Part shown: positions 9,150 to 20,185 of the stretch, piece by piece
Layout: the number at the start of each line of letters is the position of its first letter
Numbering within the stretch: position 1 is the stretch's first letter
Assembly: GCF_900696045.1 (NCBI RefSeq)
Contig: NZ_LR216287.1
Span: 2,461,854 to 2,525,853, forward strand
Length of the DNA: 64,000 bases
DNA from: Candidatus Nitrosocosmicus franklandus
Lineage (GTDB): Archaea > Thermoproteota > Nitrososphaeria > Nitrososphaerales > Nitrososphaeraceae
Direction: 5' to 3'
Program-made: the position numbers and the translations under genes
The notes under the pieces: generated by a model
Seen by the model: only the letters and a program-made list of their open reading frames with translations
Database searches by the model: none
What the model was told of the DNA's origin: nothing

Positions 9150-9622
9150 TTTATAATAATCCTGTTCATCTCATAGTTAACCATATTGAAATATGGAAAT
9201 CGAAATCTGATAACTGCTACAAAAGAGTGTATAATCAATTCTTGATCGAATGAACTTAAATGACGTTTTACATTTATAACTTGATCATGATTATCAATCA
9301 AACACCAAGAATCTTTTGGTTTTCCTAGTGTAGAATTAAGAATATCTTAGACTGACTACTTTAATAGTATCTAAGATTAAATTGATAACTTAATGGTTAA
9401 TTATATGTTCAAAAGTACGAATATGGGAATATTTTAGCAAGTATCTTAAATACATTGGAATATGTATTTTTTTTGCATTCGCCCATTCCAGTGTACTCAA
9501 AAGTTTTTTTATCAGTGTGTCTACTTTTGCTAACTTACCATAAATTCATCGACTTACTATTTACTCCCTTACCAATTTAAATACTTACTTTTTGATAGTA
9601 GATATACCAAGGTGATTTATGG
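9150..9622. other. Intergenic, 0.47 kb
   Basis: AT-rich. It holds upstream sequence for the divergent genes on either side, including TATA-like AATTTAAATACTT near 9577 before the oxidoreductase. Nothing else was recognised. Confidence 0.4.
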
Positions 9623-10561
9623 ATGAAATCAATTCAAATAAACAAGTATGGTGGAAGAGATGTTATAGGCCTAAATACGGATATTCGTATTCCACAGGTC
9701 TCTCCTGGCCAGGTTCTTGTTGAGGTCAAAGCAGCCGGAGTTAATCCGATTGATTGGAAGATACGTGAGGGGTACTTTCAACAACTAATACCCCTTAAAT
9801 TTCCTATTACATTAGGAATGGACTTTTCAGGCGTTATCAAAGAGTTAGATGGGAATAAATCTACTCATTTGGATATAGGTGATGAGGTCTATGGACAAGC
9901 CTCAGTGTTGTTTGGAGGGTCAGGATCTTTTGCTGAATTGGCCGTGACCAGTCTAAACAGTATAGCTGCTAAACCAAAGAGCTTAAGTCATATTGAAGCC
10001 AGCGGATTGCCATTAGTTGGTGTCAGCGCGTGGCAGGCACTTGTTGAAAATATTGGATTGTCAAAAAATCATAAGATCCTTATACATGGAGGTTCAGGCG
10101 GCATCGGTTTGATAGCAATACAACTTGCAAAGAAATTGGGAGCGTTTGTTGCGACTACGGTAAGGTCTAATAATAAAGAGTTCGTTCAACGACTAGGAGC
10201 AGATGAGATAGTTGATTACACAACTCAAAGGTTCGACGATATACTTCAAGATTACGATGCAGTAATTGATACTGTGGGTGGTGAGATCTATAGAAAATCC
10301 TTCAAAGTATTGAAAAATGGCGGTACCATTGTATCCCTGGTAGAACAACCGGATTCAAATCTAGCGAAGCAATATGGAATCAAATCGATATTCCAATTTA
10401 CTGAGATTACAAATGAAAGGTTGACTAAGTTAGCACAATGGATAGATGAAAATCATGTTCAAGTAAATATTGAAAAGACATTTCCACTCCCTGAAACTGC
10501 AAAGGCTCTGGATTACCAAAAAGAAAGTCATCCCCGGGGAAAGATAGTTCTCACTTTATAG
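9623..10561 (+). CDS. Zinc-independent medium-chain dehydrogenase / quinone-oxidoreductase-like protein
   Basis: 312 residues of the MDR superfamily. The GroES-like N-terminal half contains VKAAGVNPIDWKIREG and LGMDFSGVI; the Rossmann half contains ILIHGGSGGIGLIAIQLAKKLGA (about 150) for NADP(H). The zinc-binding Cys and His residues of alcohol dehydrogenases are absent, as in quinone oxidoreductases. It probably reduces quinones or enones; the true substrate is unknown. AAGGTGAT lies 7 bases before the ATG at 9623, so this transcript seems to carry a short leader with a ribosome binding site. Confidence 0.85.
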   Translation: MKSIQINKYGGRDVIGLNTDIRIPQVSPGQVLVEVKAAGVNPIDWKIREGYFQQLIPLKFPITLGMDFSGVIKELDGNKSTHLDIGDEVYGQASVLFGGSGSFAELAVTSLNSIAAKPKSLSHIEASGLPLVGVSAWQALVENIGLSKNHKILIHGGSGGIGLIAIQLAKKLGAFVATTVRSNNKEFVQRLGADEIVDYTTQRFDDILQDYDAVIDTVGGEIYRKSFKVLKNGGTIVSLVEQPDSNLAKQYGIKSIFQFTEITNERLTKLAQWIDENHVQVNIEKTFPLPETAKALDYQKESHPRGKIVLTL

Positions 10562-12209
10562 TAAAATCTTAAGAACCCTTCCAAATCTTCCTCTTCTTTA
10601 TTTTGTAATTGCTAGCTATGATCCTAATGTAAAAATTAATATGATCATTATCTTTCATGGGATATGTGTTGTTTCAGGAAGCTTAATCTCAGCTTTTTCC
10701 AACTTGATAAACTCTTATATAGTAATAATTTGTTACAAAGAAGTATGAATATTTAAGCAATACCTTCAAATTTTTTTGGTATTTATTTAAAACCCTGAGC
10801 AACTAAATATTGTCTCATTGATTTATGATTCGATGAAGAAACCTGAGTTATTAGACGAACTCCCTCATGAATAAAATCTTGACTCGGATTTATCTATCTA
10901 AGGTTAGTCTTGACATTTAACTTCCACTTTTGGTTTACGATACTAAAGTTGGTGTTTGTGTTTTATTCGAAATAGATTGATTAAGAACAATGTTTATGTT
11001 CACATTATTATTTCCGTAAAGTTAGATATTCTCATCTCCTAGTTCAATAAAAGTAAAGAATTATAATTTCCTTTTAGATACGCATGATTTCCACTTGCGG
11101 GTTTAAACCAGTAAATTATTTTTTAAGGTCTATGTGATATATTGAGCTTGATCAGGTGAAGTATACCCTATTCTTTGCATAAGGACTATTGCAGCTTTTG
11201 TAGTTCCTCGACCTTCCACTTCGATTCCTGTCAGTTGAATTCCTTTTTCATCTGGCAAATCTAGTAAAATTTTATCGCCAATAAGAATACCCGGATCAAT
11301 TACCGAAGTCGTGCTTCTCCATTTTCTATTTTTTTAACTTGCTATTGATTGGCAATTTTTAGTTCCGTGCATTAGAATAGATCGAATTTTGGTAAATAGC
11401 TTTGTAGTACAAGCAAGATTAAGTATCTTTGTTCTGGAAACCCATTATAAATTTTGAAATTCTAATTAGCCTTAAATGGTATCATGACTTTTTGAAATTC
11501 AATTATCATTATTCATGGAAGTATGACAATATGTTTCTGGGATCTGATCTAAATCAACTTCATGTGGACTTATAGTTCTAGTTTTTTCAAATTCACACAG
11601 TTGCAATTTAGATGTCTTGTACAAATCATATGTGTCAAATAGGATATACAAGTAATATCTTGCTTCTATTCTTGTATTAGATGTTAGATATCGCTTTTGT
11701 CATTTCATTAGAGTTGGTTGTGGTGGATGATATACTATACTGGTAATAATATATAATATATAAAGATGGCTTAAAGGTTGAATATAATAGTTGTTTGTTT
11801 CGAGATCTATTATTAGTAATACTCGTTGGATTTATGGAATTTTTGATTTTAAAACAAAGATCAAGAGTTACTAAGGAGGATCGAACGTACAGTAATAATT
11901 TTCAAATTGAGTTATTATTTTACTCAAAATAGGAAGCACGAGGAAATAATGTAAAAGAAAAAGACTATTCAAAGTATATTTAGAAAGTAAATAAATATAG
12001 ATAGTTTGTTGTTAGACATTCTTGATAATTAATTTTCCTTCTCTATTTACAGGCTCCTGATCTCCCCCAAAACATTACAAAATACTAGGAGGGATGATAC
12101 ATTTTTTCTCATATTGAACCACCTTAGTGTTTGTTTTCAAGTTTGTGTTGCACTTTCTTAGCTACAATAATCTTTGTACTGTGGTCTTTCCAATTTTTGA
12201 TTCTTATCC
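10562..12209. other. Intergenic, 1.65 kb, with one gene remnant
   Basis: The longest gap in the window. Only one coding-like stretch is visible (11130-11335, minus, listed separately). The rest is AT-rich and closed in all frames at useful length. Confidence 0.5.
11130..11335 (-). pseudogene. Remnant of an unidentified gene (C-terminal 65 codons)
   Basis: A minus-strand frame is open from about 11335 to a TAG at 11130. It reads with good protein character (VIDPGILIGDKILLDLPDEK, a GIEVEGRGTT stretch, and RIGYTSPDQAQYIT at the end). It begins just after a TAA, has no usable start codon, and no coding sequence continues it in other frames. It looks like the tail of a gene whose front has been lost. 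Family not recognised. Confidence 0.35.
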
Positions 12210-13256
12210 TTAATCTATTGTTGCGTTCTGTAACACTTTTGTAAGGTTCTCTTGCCAGTCAATCATACTCACAGGTTTTGAGATCGCAATGTCTTTTCCA
12301 TCTATTAGGCCAGGTACGGGTTGAGTTACATTGAAGAAACCCATTGCACCTCTATCTTCGGGAATTCCATGTTGGTGAAATACATATTTTCCCTCCCAGG
12401 GCCATTCCATTTCAAATATTGCTGCATCTCCTGAAGATGTTGCATAGGTTTGAGTATGTACCGGGTCATTCATCCAGATACCAGAGATCCATGTCTTAAA
12501 GAGAGTTCCGTGAATGTGATATCCATACGCGGGCAACTGGGATAAATTAATCATATATACTCTTACTGTTTCATTGGTGTACACTGGTAAGGGATTATCA
12601 TAGTAAATATTTTCATAGCCATTGTAGAACGCACTTTCAGGATCTGATGTGTGTATATCTTTGGTATCATAATCTCCAAATACAATTACAAACTCTTTGG
12701 CAGGAGGTAAAGGTGTCTTAGGGTCAACTATGAATGCTCCATATAGTCCCATCCTCACATGTTCAACAACTGGCATCACATGACAATGGTACATGAGAGC
12801 TCCAGATGGTGCTGCCGTGAACTCGTAGGTAAAAGTCTTATTTGGTGGTACAATTTCAAACACGCCATCCATTGTACCATTATGGCCGCCATGAAAATGA
12901 ATCGTATGTGGTAAATCTAACTCGTTTATAAAATGGACTATTACCTTATCTCCCTCCGTTACACGCAGTGTTGGACCTGGGATAGTTCCATTGTATGTCC
13001 ATGCCTTAATTTTCTTGCTTGGAGATATATCTAACATAGTTTCTTTGGCAACTAGGGTGAATTCTTTCGTATTTGGATTTGTTTGATTTGTTTTTGTTGC
13101 TGTAGATGTTTGGTTAGTATTGCTAATAACTGCTTTCGAAGCGACTGACTTATTTTCCAAACTATCTGAGAGAGCAAAGAAAGAAAAACTGATCATTACT
13201 ATCAGAATGATTGCTTTCGTTCTATGAGTTGATATCGTTGGAAACATATTGTCCAT
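12210..13256 (-). CDS. Two-domain multicopper oxidase, secreted
   Basis: 348 residues. N-terminal signal or anchor (AIILIVMISFSFFALSDSL, about 15-33), then a Thr/Asn-rich linker and two cupredoxin domains. Domain 1 has HTIHFHGGHNG and MYHCHVMPVVEHVRMGLYG; the Cys, the His eight residues on and the Met three after that would form a type 1 copper site. Domain 2 has GYHIHGT and FHQHGIPEDRG and no Cys. The four HxH motifs are what a trinuclear copper centre needs, giving a type C arrangement. Such proteins in AOA are often annotated NirK, but the HxHG motifs look laccase-like. It acts outside the cell membrane; the substrate is unknown. Confidence 0.88.
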   Translation of the reverse strand: MDNMFPTISTHRTKAIILIVMISFSFFALSDSLENKSVASKAVISNTNQTSTATKTNQTNPNTKEFTLVAKETMLDISPSKKIKAWTYNGTIPGPTLRVTEGDKVIVHFINELDLPHTIHFHGGHNGTMDGVFEIVPPNKTFTYEFTAAPSGALMYHCHVMPVVEHVRMGLYGAFIVDPKTPLPPAKEFVIVFGDYDTKDIHTSDPESAFYNGYENIYYDNPLPVYTNETVRVYMINLSQLPAYGYHIHGTLFKTWISGIWMNDPVHTQTYATSSGDAAIFEMEWPWEGKYVFHQHGIPEDRGAMGFFNVTQPVPGLIDGKDIAISKPVSMIDWQENLTKVLQNATID

Positions 13257-13649
13257 TAAAGCAATTGTAATTTGAAGTTAATAAGAGAGACGTATTGTTT
13301 GCGTGTTTATGTATTCAATTGTATTGGAATGTATTCACACAATATACATTATCTGCAAGTCCCGATCCACCGACTCTTTGAAATGTTAACTTACATGGTT
13401 ACCTTACTTGTAAAATGACACATCATAAATTCGAAATATGATAGGTAAGCAAATGTACAATTTTGTGGGTTATATTATGAGTTTCTATTATGCCCTGAAT
13501 TGTTTTCCTTGTCCCCATATATTCTATGATAGCTTACATGGTAAATGAATAGATAATTGAATGAGCCTCTCTTAATGGCTACTTAGAGTAATTGATCAGT
13601 TATATTCATTGATCTCTGTTAATTTATTGTTCTAGATGTCGTTCTGATC
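13257..13649. other. Intergenic upstream of multicopper oxidase, up to IS6 copy 1
   Basis: Upstream region of the oxidase. It ends in TTCTGATC (13642-13649), the 8-bp flank that reappears inverted beside IS copy 2. Nothing else was seen. Confidence 0.45.
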
Positions 13650-14322
13650 GGCTCTGTTCAGTTAACGATAAGCCTATAGCTTGAAAGCATTCCATTTCTT
13701 TTATGCTTACTAGAAACAGAACGCCTTCAAAGTATGTATATTATGGGTTGCATTTGTACTTTTCAGGCTTATCCTTAAGGAAAGCCTCGGAAAGATTATC
13801 TCAGATATACAAGAGAAATCACGTTTCCATTTGGAATTGGATTCAAAAGTACGAGCCTCAAAAGCTAAGTCAACTAGAAGAAGAGTTCTAGAGTATATAA
13901 TAGATGAGACCATGTTGAATGTGGGATCAGAGTTTGTCTGGCTCTGGGTTGCAACTGAACCCGACAGAAAACAGGCAAATTCTCGCACTGTCTATCTCTA
14001 AAGAAAGAAACATGTTTGTAGCTGAAAGATTCATTTCAGATTTAGTCAAGATTCATGGAATTCATCCAGTTTCGACTGATGATGGAGGTACTTGGTATCC
14101 CATGGCTTGTCAGTTTCTCAAACTCGATCACCATATTCATTCCTCTTACGAGAAAAGTGTAATCGAAAGAAAGATGCAATACATAAAGGATAGAACCGAA
14201 AGTTTCGATGATTACTTTCCTTGTAGAATAAAGAACTGCAAGTTAAAGCATGTACGGAATTGGCTGCGGCTCTTTGTAGACTATCATAACAATGAAATAA
14301 AACATATTAAGTGAACAGAGCC
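13650..14322 (+). mobile_element. IS6-family insertion sequence, copy 1 (defective, 673 bp)
   Basis: Bounded by terminal inverted repeats GGCTCTGTTCA / TGAACAGAGCC (about 16 bp with the next bases, GGCTCTGTTCA-s-TTAA). The size, end sequence and transposase are those of the IS6 family. Flanks are TTCTGATC on the left and CTCCAAGG on the right, so it has no target duplication of its own. Compared with the 667-bp intact copies it carries a 4-base insertion, a 3-base insertion and a 1-base deletion. Only one base difference from copy 2 was seen (GGCTTATCC against GGCCTATCC). Confidence 0.92.
13703..14314 (+). pseudogene. IS6-family transposase, two frameshifts (copy 1)
   Basis: The transposase is split. 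The first frame (13703-13891) ends after residue 62 because of a 1-base deletion (AAGCTAAGTC where copy 4 has AAGCTGAAGTC). The second frame, readable from about 13919, is shifted by a 4-base insertion near 13960. Across the pieces the DDE residues are all still present: IDET, VSTDDGG and ERKMQYIKDRTE. Intact length would be about 201-202 residues. It cannot make a whole enzyme without recoding. Confidence 0.88.
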
Positions 14323-14510
14323 CTCCAAGGCGATAGTACTCTAGTGTATAGTCAACTAGTTACGGTATGAAGGACTTTAAGAATTGGATACGAATTTTAG
14401 GATATCTCTATAGGCTTGACATCAATACTGCTACCATATCAGAAACCAATAATAAAGAGCATACAGAACAAATATCAAAAAAAATCTATTTACTTTATTT
14501 AGCCAAAAAA

Positions 14511-16097
14511 TCAAATCCCAAAAACTAAAGGAACCAAAATACTTGTTAATGTTGTAACGAGTATGATGGAAATAAAGTCCAACGGCAATCCAGCTCTAGC
14601 CATTGCCCTAGAACTTACTAACCCGGTGGAATATACAATTGCATTGGGAGGGGTACCTACAGGCATGATAAAACCATAACTGGCGGCAACGGCTATAGGT
14701 GCCATTAACAATAACGGATTTATCCCCATAGAGAGCGCAAGTGACGCTGAAATGGGTAGTAATAACGCCGCCGTGGCAGTATTGCTTATCATTTCTGTCG
14801 GCAAAATAGCCAGCGTTACGAAAACAAGTAATATTACAAGGTAATTTGCATTTCCAAGGAAACTAAGTTGATTTGCAATCCAGTCGCCTAGCCCTGTAGA
14901 AGTAAAACCATTTGCAAGAGCCAAACCTCCCCCTATTAATATAAGTACTCCCCATGGAATTTTTACTGCTGTATCCCAATCAAGTAAATTCCTTGACGGA
15001 CTCTGAAGGTCGGCGTCAAAACCTGTTTTAGGACGTTTACTATCACTATCATTTATGTCCCTGCCTTCATTTGGATGGCTATTGTAACCTACAAAATCTT
15101 TGTAATCTTCGGCCCTCTTTTCGGATTTTTGTTTATTTCCAAGTACCGAAGGTATAAGGAATAACGATACAGATGAAGCAATCACTATCATAGAATCGTC
15201 TATCATAGGTGCGATGTCTTTCCAAAACAGCCCTCGCGTAATCCATGCGACTATTGTTATAATAAATATACAAGCGACTATCTTTTCATCTCTACTTATA
15301 GGCCCTAAATCCTTCATATTCTTGACAATGGTATCTTTTTCGCCGAAGATGTCGTATTTGATATTTGTAATTTTCGAGCCAATTCTTATTAGATATAACC
15401 ATATTATCATCAGAGATAGTGCACTTATTGGTAATCCGAATAGCATCCATTGTCCAAAAGCAACATCTATTCCCACTATGGAATCGGCTAAAGATGCAAA
15501 TATTGCATTAGGTGGAGTGCCTATGAGTGTAGATACACCACTGATATTTGCAGAATAGGCTACTGCAAGTAACAAACATACAACAAATTTGTGATGTTTC
15601 TCTTTATCTTTAATCAAAGAAATAACCGCCAATGCTATTGGAAGCATTAGGATAGCAGTGGCGGTATTGCTCATCCAAGCTCCTAGAAACCATGTGACTA
15701 TCATGAATGATAACACAACAAACTTTGGATCAGTTCCAAAAAGGCGTAACATTCTATATGCAAATCGTCTATGTAAATTTGACTTTTCAATTGCTTTTGC
15801 AAGGAGAAAACCCCCCAGGAATAAGAATATGATGTTATCCGTATAGTTGCTAGAGGTCTCTGTAAAGGAAGTGACTCTTAATGCCGGAAATATTACTAGA
15901 GGCAATAAAGCAGTAACATATATTGGGGCAGCTTCTGTAATCCACCATACTGCCATCCACATGGTTGTAGCTAATACGATTTTAGAAGAAAACGATAAAT
16001 CCCCACTTATTTGAGGGACAGGCATTAGAATAACTATTAGAAATAATATTGGTCCTAAGAATACACCGATATTTTTGGTCATGGTTCTGGACAGCAC
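14511..16097 (-). CDS. DASS (SLC13) family anion:sodium symporter
   Basis: 528 residues with about a dozen hydrophobic segments. Both halves carry the family signature: SNTATA with a later IGTPPNA (about 150-195) and SNTATAA with VGTPPNAI (about 440-480), the Asn/Thr-Pro-Pro pairs that bind sodium and the carboxylate. A hydrophilic loop of about 50 residues (near 320-370) separates the halves. Substrate may be dicarboxylates, sulfate or phosphate. A GTG at 16097 sits 27 bases after TATA-like ATATAAAA (16121-16128), suggesting a leaderless start there; the alternative is ATG at 16082. It lies inside the block flanked by IS6 copies 1 and 2. Confidence 0.87.
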   Translation of the reverse strand: MLSRTMTKNIGVFLGPILFLIVILMPVPQISGDLSFSSKIVLATTMWMAVWWITEAAPIYVTALLPLVIFPALRVTSFTETSSNYTDNIIFLFLGGFLLAKAIEKSNLHRRFAYRMLRLFGTDPKFVVLSFMIVTWFLGAWMSNTATAILMLPIALAVISLIKDKEKHHKFVVCLLLAVAYSANISGVSTLIGTPPNAIFASLADSIVGIDVAFGQWMLFGLPISALSLMIIWLYLIRIGSKITNIKYDIFGEKDTIVKNMKDLGPISRDEKIVACIFIITIVAWITRGLFWKDIAPMIDDSMIVIASSVSLFLIPSVLGNKQKSEKRAEDYKDFVGYNSHPNEGRDINDSDSKRPKTGFDADLQSPSRNLLDWDTAVKIPWGVLILIGGGLALANGFTSTGLGDWIANQLSFLGNANYLVILLVFVTLAILPTEMISNTATAALLLPISASLALSMGINPLLLMAPIAVAASYGFIMPVGTPPNAIVYSTGLVSSRAMARAGLPLDFISIILVTTLTSILVPLVFGI

Positions 16098-16794
16098 AAA
16101 TGATAGTAATTAGATCAACAATATAAAACAAAGTCTATCTGATTTTATCAACGCCTTAAATCCGTGAGGGACATAGGTACGCTGAGAAAAATTTCATTAC
16201 GAGTCAATCTGAATTGTTGTATATATAGATACTGTAAAATGATAAGAGTGAACAGTGCATCTTAGGACTAATTCCATCCTTTATCATGAGTTCTACAAGA
16301 TTGTTAAAAGTCACCCATTAGATTCAAAATCCACACATGTCTAATTGAACAATAGAAGATAATGATTTTATGATCCAAGTGTTCTGAATTTAGATATTGT
16401 TGTATTTTTCTAATTCTGTTTAGTGATCACTATTCTGAAGAGTAGAGGAGGGCTGGATTCTTATTACTATGTACCATTATTATCATTTTCATTTTTAACT
16501 ACGCCGTGCTCTTAATCTAACGGAGTACAACTCACAGCTTACTAAACAGACACTTAACGATAGCCTCATAAATTATTTCATTCCCCTCACAGGACTCTAT
16601 TACATATTAATAAAAAATTTGTGACAAAACTGAAGAAAAACAAGTCGATGTCAGTCAGTCAATTCTATTTTCAATATCTAAAGTTAATAAAATATAACTC
16701 ATTGAAAAAGTCAAAAGAAAAGAAACTATTACCTATTTCAATACAATTTCCCTTCCGTTTCCGTCTAACACCTTGCAGCACTTAAAGCATCTTA
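16098..16794. other. Intergenic, 0.7 kb
   Basis: Contains the promoter of the DASS gene near 16121. No further gene or structure was recognised. Confidence 0.4.
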
Positions 16795-17325
16795 TTATTT
16801 TTTAGACACAATATTAAACACAATAACAAGTGAATGTTCCTTTAGCAAAGATTCTTTTGATTTAATGTTCAAATCTGCAAAAAGAGAACTAATAAGTGTA
16901 CCTATATACAATGAACCCTTTCGACCTAGGTTATGTTGGATTCTAAATTCTAGTTTCCCATCGGACTGAATAACCTTATTATTGAAATTGGATGCAGAAA
17001 ACCATAGCTTTAGTACATCTACAATACTTTCTAGATCATTTTTACCATGAATAAAAGAAATAGCATCCCTCATTCCTGTGTAGCATGAAGTCCTTGCTGC
17101 TTTTATTATAATCTCGTCTGAAAGATGTTCAAAAATGTTTCGTACAAAAGGTTTTTGCAAAAAAACAAATCCGATGTCACTTACAAATTGATCCCATGAC
17201 ACATATTTTCTAAGGACGTTATTTATGATTGCAGATATTGTCTTGTCTTCAGCAGACGCTTGAAATTCAATTTTTTCATATATTTCAGTTGGTATTCGTA
17301 TTGCAGTGTTTACAGTCGAATTCAT
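16795..17325 (-). CDS. Protein with ribbon-helix-helix-like N-terminus
   Basis: 176 residues. The first 45 (IRIPTEIYEKI, then DKTISAIINNVLRKYV) fit a beta-strand plus two helices, as in ribbon-helix-helix DNA-binding proteins. The rest is a separate alpha/beta domain with RIQHNLGRKGSLYIGTLI near residue 130 and no Cys pairs. A regulator with a sensing domain is a fair guess, but the C-terminal family is not recognised. The gene at 22685 has a similar N-terminal architecture. Confidence 0.6.
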   Translation of the reverse strand: MNSTVNTAIRIPTEIYEKIEFQASAEDKTISAIINNVLRKYVSWDQFVSDIGFVFLQKPFVRNIFEHLSDEIIIKAARTSCYTGMRDAISFIHGKNDLESIVDVLKLWFSASNFNNKVIQSDGKLEFRIQHNLGRKGSLYIGTLISSLFADLNIKSKESLLKEHSLVIVFNIVSKK

Positions 17326-18424
17326 TGTTGTTTATCATATATACTACAGTGTCTGACATTATTATGCATTGTCATGATCATTTTCATGATTTTTTCTTAT
17401 CTTATTTGATGAATAGATACCAAGAATCTTAAAATGGATTTTCTAATCATATGTATTCAGTCAACTTAATCTCTCAAATTCAACTTGATTAAGCGCAAGA
17501 CATCTATTTCGAAATCTAACATAGTCAAACAAATTTAGTTGATTGGCAATGTATTATTATTTGATCTTTGTTGCTTATTCTGTTTTATCTGTGTATATTT
17601 ACTAGTTGGACGAATATAACAAAGATTCAATATTAGAAACATCGTGATAATCAGGCTACACTAGTTGGTAAAATTAGAAAAACTTTATATATCTATCGGA
17701 TTTTTTCCATATTGTCAAAATCCTGTTTGCCGTAACTCATATATTAAGAAGGTAGATTCTTCACTTCTAACAAAGACAATATTTCTTTGTTTTTATAAAA
17801 AAGAATTCTAAAAAATGATTGATGGTAATAATGACTAAAATCGCATTAAAGAATATTTGGAGTGAAGGCAGATATTTAAGATTTTGTGATATGCCAAGAT
17901 AATGATAAATACTAAATATTATTTCATATATATTGTTTCATACGAAAAATAAGTTTTCGATTCATAAATAGTTATTTTACTATTAATTAAAAGACTAAGT
18001 TTGCTTCTCAGTGTTAGAACTATTTGTCATCATCATATAGAGCAAAGATACTGCAGGTGATCCATCTTTTAATTGACTAGCTTGATTATCGTCGTAGTCA
18101 TTCTTTCTAAAAATACGAAATTTTAATAATGGATGACAATAAAATCGGAAAGAACATTAACGAGAAATCAATGCAGGATATCCTTCATACATTTAAGAAT
18201 TGCGTTTGGCAAATGCGGCTATTTCTTTTGTTACGCATATTTCAATTCATTTTTTATGAGATTATTACTCCAGAGGTCACATTAACCATATCCCATTATC
18301 TAATGCAGCAACGAAATGCATGATTTCTCTTAATGACCGTGTCATACAATGTTATACGTTATTCGACAGAGTTATATTATGGCAACGTTCAGTTATTTTA
18401 TTGAATCATATTAAAATTATCGTA
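17326..18424. other. Intergenic, 1.1 kb, upstream of the oxidase-plastocyanin gene
   Basis: AT-rich. A 64-codon frame at 18129-18323 and the first 35 codons of the frame opening at 18320 lack secreted-protein or domain character and are taken as chance. TATA-like sequences are frequent and no single promoter could be chosen. Confidence 0.4.
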
Positions 18425-20173
18425 ATGGCAGAAAACCTTGCAAAAAGGTCTGGTGTATTATTGTATAATAGTTTGAATTTTCAAACACGATTTAGCGATA
18501 AAATAAATGATGCAATAAGTTTAAGGCCAAGGCGACTTTTCATCCATTTGTCTTTTTCAATATTGTCAATTTGTGTCTTAACCATGATGTTTAGTCTTTC
18601 TGTCAATTTTGTTGATTTAGGGTCGAAAGCTGTTTGGGCACAAGGATTGAACCAAATGAATGAGAGTGCGATTTCTATAATTGAAAATAATTTAACCAAG
18701 AGTTTTCCACCGTCAGGAGCTGATAAAAATTACGTGAGTATAAATGTCAATCAAACGGAAAATAATGACGGAGCTCATCCTACTAAACTCATAACGCTCG
18801 TTACTGAGGATGTAGAAATCGATATTGCACCAGGAAAAAGAGTAAAAGCTTGGACATTTAATGGAACGGTACCTGGACCAACTATAAGGATTACAGAAGG
18901 AGAAAACATTACTATCAAATATGTAAACAAATCTCCTATACCTCATACGATTCACTTCCATGGCAACCACGATGATGCAAACGATGGTGTGATTCCACAG
19001 GTGATGCCTGGTGAAACTTATCTATACAACATAACAGGCGAACCAGCAGGTGCACTAATGTATCACTGCCATGCACCCCCCACGTCATTGCATGTTAGAA
19101 TGGGCATGTACGGAGCGCTGATAGTTGATCCTATAAATAAAGAAATTGCTCCTGCAAAAGAGTTTGTGATGGTAATGGGAGAATACAGTCTCAAAAACCA
19201 AATGGGACTAGAGGCCGATTATTACCTCATAAATGGGTATGCTGATCAATATATGCACAATCCACTTGAAATTAATCATCAAGACCTAATGCGAATTTAT
19301 TTAATCAATCTTGGTACTACGATACCAGCATCGTTCCACCTTCACAGTACAACATTCTTAACTTATCCATCAGGTCTTTGGGATAACCCTCCAATTCAAT
19401 CACAAACTATATCTGTAGCACCAGGCGATGCTTCAATAATTGAAGCCAAATGGAAATATCCAGGGACCTATTTGTTCCATGCTCACGGGATACAAGAAGA
19501 AAGAGGCAATATGGGAATGATAAGAGTAATTGGTCAAGAAGAGTCACCAGAAGGGGGTAATTCAAGACTAGGTAATGAAAGCAGCAATGTCACTATGGAA
19601 AATTCAAACATCCAACAACAGCAATCATCAAGTAATACCTCTGAGCCATTAACCGAAAGTGTATCTATGTTTGATTGGCAATATGAACTGCAAAAGAACC
19701 TACAGAATCCAGTAGTAGTTAATCAGACTGGACATGGAGTGTTAGACAAAAAAGAAAAAAAGATAATAAAGGAAATGCATGAAATCGAAAAAATAAAAGA
19801 ACCAAGTGAAAACTTCGCATCGATATTAGATGAAACCTCATCAACTAACACTACAGAATCTGATGGTGCAAACTCCAGTTCTAATCAGATATCAATAGTT
19901 CCTGGTTCCTCCAGTCCGGATAGTAAGATGTATTATGATCCTCCCAACATTGAAGTTAAAGTGGGTACTGAGGTAACTTGGGTTAATAACGACACTAATA
20001 TGCCACATACGGTGACATCCGGCAATGTAGACACTGGCCCGACCGGAATATTTGATTCTGGAATTATGATGGGTGACGGTAGCAAATTTAAGCACAAATT
20101 TGAACAGAAAGGGCAATTTGAATACTTTTGTACGTTACATCCATGGATGACATCAAAGATCATAGTAAAATAA
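18425..20173 (+). CDS. Two-domain multicopper oxidase fused to a C-terminal plastocyanin-like domain
   Basis: From ATG at 18425 the protein has 582 residues (an in-frame start at 18320 would add 35 with no plausible role). A signal or anchor segment (LSFSILSICVLTMMFSLSV, about 40-58) comes first. Two cupredoxin domains carry HTIHFHGNH, MYHCHAPPTSLHVRMGMYG, SFHLHST and FHAHGIQEERG: four HxH motifs, with the type 1 Cys/His/Met only in domain 1. A charged linker of about 100 residues leads to a blue-copper domain with NMPHTVTS and EYFCTLHPWM (His, Cys, His, Met ligands). The extra domain could pass electrons to the oxidase. Thirteen bases downstream begins a secreted protein gene, probably in the same operon. 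Confidence 0.88.
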   Translation: MAENLAKRSGVLLYNSLNFQTRFSDKINDAISLRPRRLFIHLSFSILSICVLTMMFSLSVNFVDLGSKAVWAQGLNQMNESAISIIENNLTKSFPPSGADKNYVSINVNQTENNDGAHPTKLITLVTEDVEIDIAPGKRVKAWTFNGTVPGPTIRITEGENITIKYVNKSPIPHTIHFHGNHDDANDGVIPQVMPGETYLYNITGEPAGALMYHCHAPPTSLHVRMGMYGALIVDPINKEIAPAKEFVMVMGEYSLKNQMGLEADYYLINGYADQYMHNPLEINHQDLMRIYLINLGTTIPASFHLHSTTFLTYPSGLWDNPPIQSQTISVAPGDASIIEAKWKYPGTYLFHAHGIQEERGNMGMIRVIGQEESPEGGNSRLGNESSNVTMENSNIQQQQSSSNTSEPLTESVSMFDWQYELQKNLQNPVVVNQTGHGVLDKKEKKIIKEMHEIEKIKEPSENFASILDETSSTNTTESDGANSSSNQISIVPGSSSPDSKMYYDPPNIEVKVGTEVTWVNNDTNMPHTVTSGNVDTGPTGIFDSGIMMGDGSKFKHKFEQKGQFEYFCTLHPWMTSKIIVK

Positions 20174-20185
20174 ATATACTAGAAA

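Noticed and set aside
18129-18323. 64-codon frame before the oxidase-plastocyanin gene
   Set aside because: No motif or signal and it overlaps only the doubtful extended start of the oxidase.
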